Source: Benincasa hispida (lineage: Eukaryota > Streptophyta > Magnoliopsida > Cucurbitales > Cucurbitaceae). Taken from it: DNA of 64,000 nt. A program made the translations under genes and the position numbers. The stretch lies in NCBI RefSeq assembly GCF_009727055.1, contig NC_052359.1, positions 8,090,418-8,154,417 on the forward strand. Direction: 5' to 3'. How positions within the stretch are numbered: position 1 is the stretch's first letter; each line of letters begins with the position of its first letter. A model generated the notes under the pieces. That model was given only the letters and a program-made list of their open reading frames with translations. It had not been told where the DNA came from and searched no databases. Shown in pieces: positions 26,668-38,800 of this stretch.

Positions 26668-28885
26668 TGAAGGAACTATGAAGTTCCCAGCAAAAGCGGG
26701 GATCAACCCGATTTTTATTTTCACAGAATAAAAAATTCATAGAATAAAATATGTTTTATCACATAAAATTATAGCATTCAAAAAGATAAGGAAGAGAGAA
26801 ATAAGGGTTAGGAAAATAGGAAACTTACCTTTGAAGAACCATTCTTCGTGAATTTCCTCTACAGATGTCTCGCCCCACTCCCCTATTCCATTCTCTGTCC
26901 CCGTGAATTTTCCTACATCATTTTTTCTAACAATTTTTTTAATTCAATTAAATATATATATATATTTTACCAATTCCTTAAACATATCCAACACAACTTT
27001 CATTTAAATAAAATATTATCAATTTTGGTAATAGAAACAATAATACTCATTCAATTTTAAAAAATATAATTAAAATGCTAAATTTCCATAATTTTTATAA
27101 ATTAAAATTCAACAATTAATATATCCTATCTTAAATATTATAACATATAAAGAATTAAAGTAATAAAGTCTTAAACTTAAATAACTAAAACCTTCATAAT
27201 TATTCTAACAAAGTCTACAATATTAATATCAATATTGATATATATATGTGTGTGTGTATGTGTGTTATAAATTTATATACAAAAGTCGGGGTGGGGCGGG
27301 GACACGGGGTGGGGTCGGGGTTGAAGAATATATTCCCCGTCCTGGCCCCAAATTGCAAACGGGAAAAAAAAATTCCCCACTCCCTCCCCCATTCCTCGTG
27401 TTTTCAGAGATTCTCCGTTCCCGTTCAGGGCGGGTCCCCACAAGGGTCGACCCATGGGTTCTTCTCTTCGATCATGAACAATCACGATCCAAAATGGGCA
27501 CCACCACAAATCTTCCTCCGTATTCTCTATAGGGGAAAAGAATCAGGGGAGGTGTGGACTCTTGACTTTTGGAAGAGGGAGAGATTGAGAGGAGAAAGAG
27601 AGTAACTAGGAGAAAATTTTCAAAGAGATCACAAAAAACCAGATAAGGCCTCTGTAACAAATCTTATGTGAAGAAGATTATCACCCCTAGTTGCGCCACT
27701 CAGTACGTAAGATTAAGAGAGAATTACAGGAGGAAAGTTATTTTCCCTCCCTTTAATTTTAAATAAAAATAAATTAAATTAATTTATTTAAATAAATATA
27801 TATTATATATCTATTATATATATATGTTATATCATATATAACACATAACCTATAGTTTAATATTGTATCAAATACAAGATAACCTATGATTTTAATTCTC
27901 TCATTTATGCATGGTATTTAATATAAATTCTATTTATACTAAATTTAGTTATATGAATCCAATTCACATAATTAATATTTGAATCATATTAAAATATTTA
28001 TTTCCTCTAAATTATACTTTATACTATAATATATCAAATACATTATATTAATTATATCATATATAATTAATTTTCTCAATTAATTTGAACAATTCAAATT
28101 AATCCAAAACTGGTTCTCATAAAATTCCTATTGAGATACAAAGGGGACCTTATGAACCTATAGATTAAAGCTCCAATGATACTTGAATAATTAATTAAAC
28201 TCCTTTAGTTTAATTATTCAACATCCATTAACTGTGGGTCACTCCACTAAAGACCGACAACTGCATTATACGCACTATAGATATATTTCTGTGTCTATTG
28301 GATATAACCAGTCAATAGTACGATGACCCTTCACGAATTGCTTGTAAGTACGATTGGGCCAAAATTACCGTTTTACCTCTATAGTTACATCTAACTTCTT
28401 AAGTATCACTGATCCCTCTAATGAACAATAAGTCATAGTTCAATTATCAACTATGACCAAAACTCTCTCGGGCCAAGAGAGGTATGGCACCACATGTTCA
28501 AGCCCCAAAATCAGTTCTTAAGTGAGCAATTTATCTACTTACCTCGACATTGGGGAAAGAGTGAATTCCATCTTGTGTAGCTATGTTCTTAGCTCCCCAC
28601 TCAGACGAATCTCCAAAATGGTAGGCTTATTGAGTCGACGATTTAGCCACTCTCACCCATACAAATCAAAGGACCGCCTTCATAGGCAGGAGTCTACAAC
28701 TCACTTAGGATTCAAGTCATATCACCTATGGTCATCCTGGTGAAATGTAAGCCTATTTTATTAACGGTGTTATATAATGAGACTAGTCATTTTGTGGTCT
28801 GGTCTTATACAAACTCCTTTGTATATAATATCCCTGCTCACATGTCTCCACATGAATGATTAGGATCGGATCATTTGTAACATTT
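26668..28885 (-). mobile_element. minus-strand family A LTR with a hAT-like insert, truncated
   Basis: It opens TGAAGGAACTATG and follows LTR order to about 28885, stopping short of the usual CCCCAATA end. A GC-rich element occupies 26860-27455. The phrase gatataaccagtcaa, typical of these LTRs, is near 28301. Confidence 0.68.
26860..27455. mobile_element. GC-rich hAT-like non-autonomous element, diverged
   Basis: The left end TACAGATGTC resembles the terminus of the hAT element at 40889-41545. The sequence that follows (ccattctctgtccccgtgaa) matches the complement of that element's other end. It carries alternating G- and C-tracts, including a G-rich run at 27288-27320. The right end is degraded and no 8-bp duplication was found. 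Confidence 0.55.
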
Positions 28886-29039
28886 GGTACAGTGTGAACC
28901 AAACGCTAGGTCGTATCGCAACCAAATTAAATTCAGCGAGTTACTCCACTAAATATAGCAAGGGAAGTACAATCGATTTGGATTTCTCAAATTTGAAACT
29001 TATAGGATGTAACTGGGGGGGGGGGGGTGTAAATCATAA
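28886..29039. other. unassigned 154-bp segment with a G13 run
   Basis: It matches neither neighbouring LTR. It contains a G homopolymer at 29015-29027. It may be the pre-insertion target between two LTRs. Confidence 0.35.
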
Positions 29040-31060
29040 TGTTGGGGTTGTATGTCCTAAAACTTGCAGTTTGTAATGTTAAACATATTATTTTATCAAT
29101 AAAGTTGTTATTGATGTTTAATCAATAAAATTGTTATTAAATATATGAATTGCACTTATAAAGACTAGATCCAATAAACTAAAGATCCATGGCTATTATT
29201 TGAATACATGAACTTTGTGTGGAGACATAAGAGTGGATCAAGTTCAGTAAATAGCCAAAATGGTCTATAGTATATGAATAAGGCTAGGTACCTTATTCCG
29301 GCAACACTATCGGATGTGACCCACTCTATAGTTGTTACAATTTGTTGTAAAGTGCTACAAACGAAGTGATCCTGATTCGTTCATGTACTGACATGAAGAG
29401 CGGGGGCGTCCTATGTAATGAGTTTTCATAAGATCAAACCAAGAAGTAAGTCACTCTTACTTTATAACGTTGTTTACTGTTTAAGACTGACTATTTCGAA
29501 GTGATGACCTAAGTAACTTGACCTTAATCCTAAGCTAACTATGAACTCTTGTTTATTCAGGATTATCTTTAGATTTGCATGGGTGAGGGTTGGCTCAATA
29601 GTGCCGATTCAATAAGCCTCCCATTTTAGGGGTAAGACTGGGTAGATAGCTGGGACATGAGGTGCAAGATGAAATTCACTCTACCTGCTTTTAGGGATAG
29701 TATAGAGGTTGTTCCCTTAAGTGCTGACTCTGGATCTTAAACAAAGGGTCTCACCCTCTCATTGGCTCGAGAGGACTCAGTTTAGTGACTGGATCACAAA
29801 CCAATTATTCATTATAGGATCAGTGGAACTTAAGGAGCAAAATGTAATCTTGGGGGTAAAACAACTTTTAACTCAGTCGTTATTACGAACAACTTGAAGG
29901 GTTAACTTATAAATCATGGTCATATCGCATTGATGTAATATATCTACGGTGAGGAGAATATTGGGCTTTAGTGGAGTGACCCGATAGTTAACGAATGGTG
30001 GTTAATTAGGTTAAAGAGTTTAGCCAGTTAATCGCGAATCATTGGAGCCCATGATCTGTAGGTTCATTAGGTCCCCCTACTAGCTCATAACGGACTAAAC
30101 CTTAGAACAACATGACAAACGAATTTGAAGTGTTCAAATTTGGTTTTTTGAATAAGGCGTTAAATATATATGATATATTTAACCTAATGTTTAATTATGA
30201 ATTAACATACAGAGAGAGAAAATAGGAGATATTGGAATAAGATTTAAATATCAAGATTATGAATAGTGATTCATATTGATTGGGATTAGTATTGGATTTA
30301 ATATTAAATTAAATTAAATTAATCGTTTAATTAATTATTTAATATTAATTTAATTTTTAAAATTGATTATTATAATTAATTTTGAAATTAAATGGAATTG
30401 GTCAAAATTGAATTAAAAGTCACATTATTGATTAGGTAAAAAATGTAACGAAAGTCAAGTTGTTGACTTTTGACTTTGAAGTCAAAAAGTCAAATTTGTT
30501 GACTTTGGATTTTGAGAGTCAAACTTTGACCAAGTTAGTGGAAAGATCTAACATTTGTGAGTGAGAAATGTCAACTCTTGCATGGCTAAGTGTTGTCTTC
30601 ATTTGAAGGCACTTGTCCCACTAAATTCCACTTTGAGTTAGTAGATTTTTTAGTGTCAAATTCTCATCAAACTCAAAGTTGCATGTTTTGCATGTAATGG
30701 TCTTTAAAAGGAAGAGTTTCTTAAATCTTAAAACCTCATGGCCATAGTGGAATTTGATGAGATTATGTAATAATCTCATAACATTTTTCTCTCATAGTTT
30801 TAGCTATTTTTCCTCTCCAAATTAGTCACTCACGAATCCCATCATCTCGTTCTAAGGCCGGAGAATAATCGGGAAGACTCTCGTGGTGGTCTACGAACCG
30901 TTATGAGGAGATTGGAGCTAATTTGGAGAAGATTCAAAGTCTACAAAGGTTGTATTCTTTTTCCTTTTTTTTTTTTCAATTGCATGCTAATATTTGTAAT
31001 TAACCTAATTATAGTACTTTAGATCCGTATTCTTTCGCTGCGCATGTATTCGTTCCATCA
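29040..31060 (+). mobile_element. solo LTR, family B, apparently complete
   Basis: It runs from TGTTGGGGTTGTATGTCC to CGTTCCATCA, 2,021 bp, with no coding content. The 4-bp ATAA is present on both sides (29036-29039 and 31061-31064). It is the best reference copy of family B in the window. Confidence 0.75.
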
Positions 31061-33300
31061 ATAAATTGTGCGAAAATTAAAATGCATAACGTAAATTGAG
31101 AGAATTTGTGTAAAAGTGTCAATTGAAACAGAACACTTAACTTGGGTCATTCTAGTTTATTCCATTCCCTTTTCAATTCGATCATAGACTAACTCATATA
31201 GTTAATGTAAGATTTTCCAATTGAAACATAGGCTACTCGTTTAGAATTCTAACCAGTAGTCCATAAAATCAAGTTAAATTAAAGAAAAAGTGAGAATCCT
31301 CCACTAATCTATAAATCAACAAGCATTAAGATTAAAGACAATGCTAAACAATCGATTTCCATCATCTAATAAATTATTTGAGTGAGAATTATCTAGATTA
31401 TAAAGATATGCTTATTAAATGGAATCCCAATTTAACTTCACAAACTTTATTAATCCTTACTTCTAGGTGATTACTATTTAAGGGTACAAATTTGGACCAA
31501 TAAAAGCAACTAATCACACTAACATAGCCAATTTGTCAGATTATCCCATGCAAGACAGATTGAATACTAAATTCAAGATAAATTCTCATACGAAGCAGAA
31601 TAATCTCAGCAGAATTACAAACCGAGTCCCAATAATGAAAACGGAATGGAAATAAACTATGAAACCCAAGCTAAGTACTTAACCTTGAGCCATAAATTAT
31701 CTTCTAAATTTAATCCTCAAGTTCTATGGTGCTCAAAAGGGCAAGGAAAATCAATAATCTGATCAGAGGAGAGGAAGAAATCGAGTAAAAACAAAATGCC
31801 GATTGACTGCTTGTAGTGTGTGACCTAAACATGGACTGACGGTGTATTTATAAAATTTGTTGCAATGTTGCAACACTGCCCTGCTTCCACGCATCTGCTT
31901 CCATGTTTGCACCATCGCAACGCTACACCCTGTTTCTTCATGAACATGTAGTTATTGCCTTATAGCGTTGCAACGCTCCGACTGGTAAATTTCTTCAATT
32001 TCTTGGCCTTTTTTCTCCATTTGTGCAATTTAGCTCATATCTTGGCCATCTTAACGTCTTTTTGTCATGAACACTTCATTCAACCTTTTGTATAGTCGAG
32101 TCCTACAAAATCATCAATTTACACACATTAAATTGCTTAACGATCCCGAATTAAACAGAGGAAGGTAGCACATTTTTTGTGCTATCAAACACCCCAAACT
32201 TAGCCCTTGCTCGTCCTTGAGCAAGGTAGAACAAGCAATCATACACGAATAATCAGTTTTACAAACCATAATATTCTTTACTCAAGTCTCAATAGTCAAT
32301 TAGAATCATACACACAATCAATGCACGTACATGCACAAATTTATTTATTTTGAACAAGAGCAAATCCGGAATAGCCTTATGAATCCTCAGTTTGTTTTCC
32401 TCTTACACTAGCTCGAAGGATTCGGAATTAGGCTTCCTAAGTTCAAAGTGGAAATGATAATAAATTGGAGTGATCAAAATCTATTCATTCATCGCCTTTT
32501 ATTATGTGTATTCCTTTTATCTCTTCCCTTCCCCCCCCCCCCAAATGATGGGGAAACTTAATTTAGGAAGGCAACTTTTGTTTTGGCTTGCCCACACGGG
32601 TTATGTGAATGACATCCAACTACGGGTCAATTGCCCTTCAAAAATGCCTAAGCTTACTTATTCCTTTGGGATACTTTAGCTCAGAGGAAAACCACAGGTG
32701 TCATGGCAACCTAAGCTAATCATACCTTTGAAGAAGAGAAGTAAACACTTTTGTGTGTGTGTGTGTGTGTGATATCAATTGACTACATCTCAAGACATGC
32801 ATTACTAAATTGAACCGTGGAAAGACTAATATCTATCACCAAGGCCTTTCAAAGTGACAACAAACTTATGGTCCCATAATTTAATTCTAAGCAAGCAAAC
32901 AAGGTCAAGATAGATATGCAAAGGGCTTGTAGATGTATGGAAAAAAAAGTAAGCAAAATTTTAAAAAATGCCATGAAAATCATGAATCCTTTCATCTGAC
33001 CTATTCTCATTCAAAAACAATTCATACGAGTGCGTCATAGACTAGTCATCGCAAGGAACCAAACAATAAGACAAACCACAATCAAGCACAATCCAGATAA
33101 ATCCTACTTGGGATTATGGTCGAATAATTGAGCGTTGTTAACCTGATTTTATAAGCATATGTGAGCAGTGTGGGGTTTTAAATTGGTTTATCACCTAGAC
33201 ATCGTAGGTTAATCCCAAATATAATCGTTATACTTGGAAAATCACCTAAACTTAGGTTGTTTTAATTAGCCGAAACAAACCTAAGTAAATATTTACCTGA
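31061..33300. other. long non-coding interval, probably retrotransposon-derived
   Basis: No meaningful ORF is present. The phrase caccccaaacttagccctt, followed by ctcgtccttgagcaagg (about 32190-32225), is of a type I associate with the non-coding part of plant Ty3/gypsy elements. That is recollection, not proof. It includes a C12 run (32531-32542) and a (TG)10 run (32752-32771). Confidence 0.4.
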
Positions 33301-34282
33301 AAACAAATAGAACATTTCAGTGGGAGATTAGTGACATATACGATATGTTATTCTTAGCTCTCATGTCCCTAAGAGTTCACATCGTGAGATTCATGCTCGG
33401 CTTTGTATCACCTTGGAAGTGACCTCCATTCGGAAAGTGTTTGCATGTGTCAATAACAAGGTGAATAGGGGAAGTAGTTCATATGTTGAAATGCCTTGAA
33501 TCTGTCTCTTGGCGCTTCGAACAACCAAGTATGGGAGTCTCGCTGTAGTTATTTACGATTTTAACCCTAGGGTTATTTACGATTTTAACCCTAGGGTTTA
33601 GAGTAGTACGCTATATAAACTCTCTAACCTTAGAGGCATCGTTTTGATATAATTTCTGAAAACATTATCTCAAATAATATTATTCTCTCTCTGCCTGTGG
33701 ATGTAGCTAACACACTATTAGTGAACCACGTATATCTTTATGTCGATCTTCTCCATCTCTACGTTCCTTTTTGTGTTCTTTAATTGTCGATTTCGTAACA
33801 TCATATTAAGTGGGTCAAGGATGAGTACCAACATGTCCTATGGTCTCTTCCATTAGTTTAGACCGTGAGATTCCTATATTGCGCCTTATTGTCGACTTTC
33901 TACGATCTACACTGGTTGTTTTACGACAACTATCCCCTCGGAGGGTTGTAACATAGGATTTGGAACAACTCAAACATCAGAAATGGAAAGGATTTCTTAA
34001 GTCAATTCCCAATATTGACTCTTCAATTCGGTAACATTGTTGGGGCCGCTGACATCTGAAATATGAAAATGGAGGGTTACACTTACAAAATTACAAAGTG
34101 TTAGTAAGTTCTTGACCGAAAATGGTAACTAAATGACTATCGGAATATGAGTTATTCTGGAGATAGTATTTAGTCATTAATGTCTTGCATTAGTAAAGGA
34201 TAATTTGAGTGCCCTATTGTTAACACTTATTATAACTCATTAAAGTATTGTTGCAAATAAAATAATGAAATTTGGGTACATT
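33301..34282 (+). other. second copy of the copia leader, split by a short solo LTR
   Basis: It matches the leader at 1-689 in the same order: ttcacatcgtgagat near 33376 against ttcacaccgtgatat near 45, gagggttacacttac near 34072, and ccgaaaatggtaact near 34116. No gag follows it. It is interrupted by the solo LTR at 33484-33800. Confidence 0.65.
33484..33800 (+). mobile_element. 317-bp solo LTR from another element family
   Basis: It starts TGTTGAAATG and ends TTTCGTAACA, with a perfect TCATA duplication (33479-33483 and 33801-33805). The interrupted leader resumes after the second copy. A TATA-like ctatataaact near 33610 suggests plus orientation. Two 24-bp tandem copies containing the palindrome AACCCTAGGGTT lie at 33548-33595. 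Confidence 0.85.
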
Positions 34283-34525
34283 ATATTGATAGAGTAAACT
34301 AACATGCAATAGGAGAAACATAATCAATAAACACTCTAATTACACTCAATTTAAGTTTAAAAGCATGCATTTGAAACAAAATTTCAAAAGAGGGTTTCAA
34401 TGAATACAATACCTTTGAAGATTTTCTTCAATCATAGCTCATCTGCTCAAATTGGTTCTCCAAAATGCCAAAGGATCACCACAAAGGTCTTCTATACTAT
34501 CTTCTAACTTGGATTGTGTGGTGGA
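34283..34525 (-). mobile_element. family B LTR end fragment
   Basis: It is similar to the first 250 bp of the minus-strand LTRs at 18523 and 61922 (aataaacactctaatt, aagcatgc, then aggatc...accttctatac-like blocks). It is truncated on the right, upstream of the MAU2 gene. Confidence 0.5.
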
Positions 34526-34789
34526 AACACGTAATTTTTTTTCTTATTAATTTTAAACATGTAATTTTATCTACTACACATGACCAATAACTAAATCTCA
34601 TAAAATTCACATGTTAAAAACCAAATATATATGATATTTATTGCAAACTTTAAACAAATACAAACATTGTAACAATTTTAAAACAAAAATATTAAAAGCT
34701 CATCAATTCATCAACTCAAATTAGCCAAACTTAAACACAGACACATATACACATATACACACACATGTTGTCAATATATATGTAATTCG

Positions 34790-34937
34790 GGTTGGGCTGG
34801 TCAACTCGAACTTTTATTTAGCCGACCCGAGATCCAACTCAACCCAACAAAAATAGAAAATGTTCAATCCCAACCCTTATAGTTTGGGTTGAGTAGTCCG
34901 GGTTACTCGGGTTGTTAGATTTTTTGAACACCTCTAA
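34790..34937. mobile_element. hAT-type MITE remnant
   Basis: Repeated cgggttgggct/gacccgag words end in ttttttgaacacctctaa, whose complement TTAGAGGTGTTCAAAAAA is a common plant hAT terminus. The left terminus is not clear. Confidence 0.5.
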
Positions 34938-34975
34938 CTCGGATTTTGCAGAATTTCATAGGATTTGAAAGCTTA

Positions 34976-35162
34976 GGATGTGTTTGGATTACATTTTCAA
35001 GTGTTTAATTTAAAAGGTAAATTATTCTAGGAGAAATTGGAATGTTGAACAACCATACAAAATAGCTTTTCAAGTGCCTTTTAATAAGCTTTCATCAAAA
35101 GTGTTTAAATAAAAATGTGTTTTTTCAAAAACATTTTTTCTCAATTCAATCCAAACAAGCCC
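34976..35162. mobile_element. MITE upstream of MAU2
   Basis: A 187-bp unit carries terminal inverted repeats GGATGTGTTTGGATT and GGGCTTGTTTGGATT. It ends about 430 bp before the MAU2 start codon, so it lies in the likely promoter region. Confidence 0.6.
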
Positions 35163-35590
35163 AATTAATCTTATCATATTATAATTTTCAATTAACACAT
35201 CATTCTTAAAAGTCTATATTAGTAAATTCTCAACTTTCATTCCTTTTCAAGTTACCTTCCAAATATAAAATTTTAGATACATATATTTTAAATATTTCAA
35301 AGCAATTAATTTAAAATCAATTTTCAAATTCCAAATCGAAGGATTTAAAATTATTTTAAACTATCTCGAATCTAAAAGGATTTTAAATCTCAAATGACAG
35401 AATTTATTATTATTTCAAACTTTCTTGAATTTCAAAGGGTAGGTTAATTTTACCTTTTCTGGATTGTCGTCTGAGCTTGGCCCAGACTAGAAATTGGCAG
35501 GAATCTCATTGACACCCCTACTGAAAAGAATCTGTACTTTTGGCGTGGGGGACGAAGGCGCCCTTTCAACTGCACAGCTCATTTCATGAG

Positions 35591-35803
35591 ATGGAAGCAG
35601 TGGCGGAGGGATTGTGGAGGCTGGCAGATTACCACGAGAAGCAGGGGGAATTAGGGAAGGCAATAAAGTGTTTGGAAGCCATATGCCAGAGTCCCGTGTC
35701 TTTCTTTCCTGTCGTTGAGGTCAAGACTCGGCTTCGAATTGCCACCCTTCTACTCACTCACTCTCACAGCGTCAATCATGCCAAATCCCATCTCGAGCGT
35801 TCT
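35591..35803 (+). CDS. MAU2: MAU2 exon 1
   Basis: This exon has 71 codons ending in phase 0 before the donor GTATGA. It encodes the N-terminal helix pair with KCLEAICQS and [20 protein letters not shown]. An upstream in-frame TTG reading exists, but ATG 35591 is the conserved start. Confidence 0.92.
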
Positions 35804-38800
35804 GTATGAAATATTTTATTTTTTCACACAACTAATGATGTAGACTAACTATTTTTACTTTCTAATTATTAATGATGGTTTTTGTTTCCCGGCAGCAATT
35901 GTTACTGAAGTCTATCCCATCATGCTTCGAATTGAAGTGCCGGGCTTATAGCTTATTAAGCCAATGTTATCATCTCGTCGGTGCTATTCCTCCCCAGAAA
36001 CAGATTCTTCATAAGGGTCTTGATCTCACCAATTCTGCTGGTCACGAGTAAGCGCTCATCCTATTTCCCTGTGCCCAATAAATTTTTTCTTCATTTCCTT
36101 CGCCAATTGATATAATCAGTTTTTTGTTTCCCTCTCATTTGTTGTTGTCGTTGGTAACACTGGATTATCCTGCAAATATTTTGCTTTAGTGTTACTTTAT
36201 CAACTTTACTCATTGGCGTTCTCTTCTTGCACCCATTTAAGACTGTCAGTGAAGCTATGGTCTTGCAACTTCAATTCACAGTTAGCAAATGCTCTGATTA
36301 TTGAAGGAGACTATCAAAATTCAATTTCTGCCTTGGAGTCGGGATACATATTTTCAGTTGAGATATGCTATCCTGAACTGCAGGTTGGCATCTAAAATTT
36401 TGTTTTCGTTCTCACTGCCATATTTCTTTATTCTTCTGAAAGCGTATCTTCTTGTTGCTTCTTTAATTTTTGAGTTGCATATATATATATACATAACAGA
36501 AAATTTCATTGATAAGATGAAATTACAAAAAGATTCTATTTAGTGGATTACAAAAAACTTCTCCAATTGGTCATGGGATTAGATAAGCTATAGTTATCCT
36601 TGTATATGTGCGAGGAAAGAAATTATCTCCAAAAGTGTAAAAATTTCATGGCTCAAAGAAAGGGATGGAGGCACAAGTTTGTTTCACTGAATGCTATCAG
36701 CAAAGAGAAGTAAGTCTTTAATGTCAGAATTGCAGTCTTCAAGGGCACTTCTTTGCTGCCTTTTAATGAGATTGAAGAGGAAAAAACAGTTTTTTCAATT
36801 CACTATATCAAAAGATGCTTGGAAAGAGATATATGCCTTCTAACTCGGTTTGGAATACAGTTTCAGACTTTCAACTTCACAAAATTCCAAGCTCATTAGG
36901 CCCTTTAAAGATGAAGAAATTTGGATTGGAGTTCAGTCACATGGTAAAAACAAGGCTCTTGGACCAGGCGGTTTCACCACAGAATTCTACATAAAATTTT
37001 AGAACCTTTGCAAAAGAGATTTCCAAAAGCTGTTTAGTGAATTTCAGCGAAATGGCCATGTAAATGCTTGCTTGAGAGAGAATTTTGTTTGTCTTGTTAA
37101 GAAAACAGAGACAGCTAGCTTTGTAAAGGACTTTAGACTAATCAGTTTGACTTCCTCAATTTACAAGATTCAAGCTAAAGTCTTGGCAGAAAGGATTAAG
37201 GAAGTTATGCCTTCTCTCATCTCTCCTTACCAAAGTGCGTTTGTAGAAGGAAGACAAATACTTGACCCTATCTTGATTGCAAACAAAGTCGTCGAAGAAT
37301 ACAGAGTTGAAAAGAAGAAATTGTGGATTTTGAAACTGTAGAAATTGGAGGAATAGAAATATTAATCTCCTTTTTCTCTTATTAAATATGTGCAGAGTAG
37401 GTCTTCTTATATAGGAGAAAGACCTTTTACAAATATGGAAAGAATAAAGACAATAAAGGAAAATAAATATTCATATACAAATATAGAAATTCCAATACTC
37501 CCCTCAAGCTGGTTTGAAGATGTCTTCCATAGCCAGCTTATCAATCAATTTGTCAAATTGTTTCTTTGGAAGACCTTTAGTTAGCACATTAGCAATTTGC
37601 TCTGATGTAGGAAGATAAGGAATGCATATTGTTCCTGCTTCAATTTTTTCTTTAATAAAATACTTATCAACCTCAACATGTTTTGTTCTATCGTGTAAAA
37701 CTGGATTATGGGCAATAGAAATTGCAGCTTTATTGTTACAATAAATCCGTATAGGCATAGTCAAAGAAATCTTCAACTCTTCAAGTATCTTTTTGATCCA
37801 TGTGCCTTCACAAATTCCATGAGCCAAGGCTCCAAACTTTGCTTCAACACTATTTCTGGCCACCACATTTTGTTTTTTTACTTCTCCAAGTAACCAAATT
37901 TCCTCCAACGAAGGAACAATAACCAGAGGTTGGTCTTCTATCTTTAGTACTTCCAGTCCAATCTGCATCAGTGTAGATGTCACACCCCCTCTCGTTTTTA
38001 CTCCCTAAGTCCGAAAGGAGGCGTGAAGACGGCAACACCATCCTTTTGTGATATCTACTGTCCCCTTTTCCCTGTATACTAGATAATTCTTATAACACAG
38101 ATGTGTCTAATATCAAAGTTAAATTGATTAGCTACATTTATTTATACTAAATAGGTTTATAATAATTTTTGTGATTATTTCTTAAACCTACTATCTCTCT
38201 ATTGTAGTAGGATCCATCGCACCGCTAGAGTGGCAGATCTTAACCTCAAGTGGTACTTCCAAAACGTCCTTTTCCGCTATCGGGGGGGGGNNNNNNNNNN
38301 NNNNNGGGGACAAAATATTGGAAAATGTGAGCTAAAAGCTCAGTGAGGGGTAAGCCATTTAAGAAACTAGGTTTTTCTTTTAGTAATTCATTTTGAAATA
38401 ATTTCACAGACAACAAACACAAACAACGTCAAGAAATAAGATATAACCATCCCAGCCTGGTTGCTGAGATACCACAAGCATGATCTGTTTTCCCAGGTAG
38501 TCCAGTCTAACCCAAGACACTTGTGCAAGGAAACAATCCCAGTGCTCAATATGTCCCGCCGAATGTGCACATGTTGACAAAATCTCGTTAGACGTGCTTG
38601 AAACACGCTAACATTTACCCAGGGTACAATTCTAGTTTCCAGACCAATCCTTATAAACATGCTATCAAGCAAATGCGAAGTTACACAATCTTTTACGTAA
38701 AACAATGTAAACTTAGTAACTTGACTTCGAGAGGACACCTTCCTGATCATACTAGCCTCATCAAACCATACATATATAAATATATATATATCATAACATA

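Noticed and set aside
27246..27605. Two overlapping ORFs of 94 and 119 codons near the GC-rich block
   Set aside because: They are open only because of G/C tracts in a hAT-like element and have no domain.
35540..35590. Extension of MAU2 upstream to the TTG at 35540
   Set aside because: The family start is the ATG at 35591; upstream residues do not match and TTG is not a usual plant start.
36235..36250. Alternative MAU2 exon 3 acceptor at ctgtcag
   Set aside because: It breaks the phase with exon 2, whereas tttaag keeps the conserved reading.
38388..38750. A 120-codon minus-strand ORF in the 2.6-kb LTR
   Set aside because: No recognised motif, and it is inside a solo LTR bounded by target duplications.
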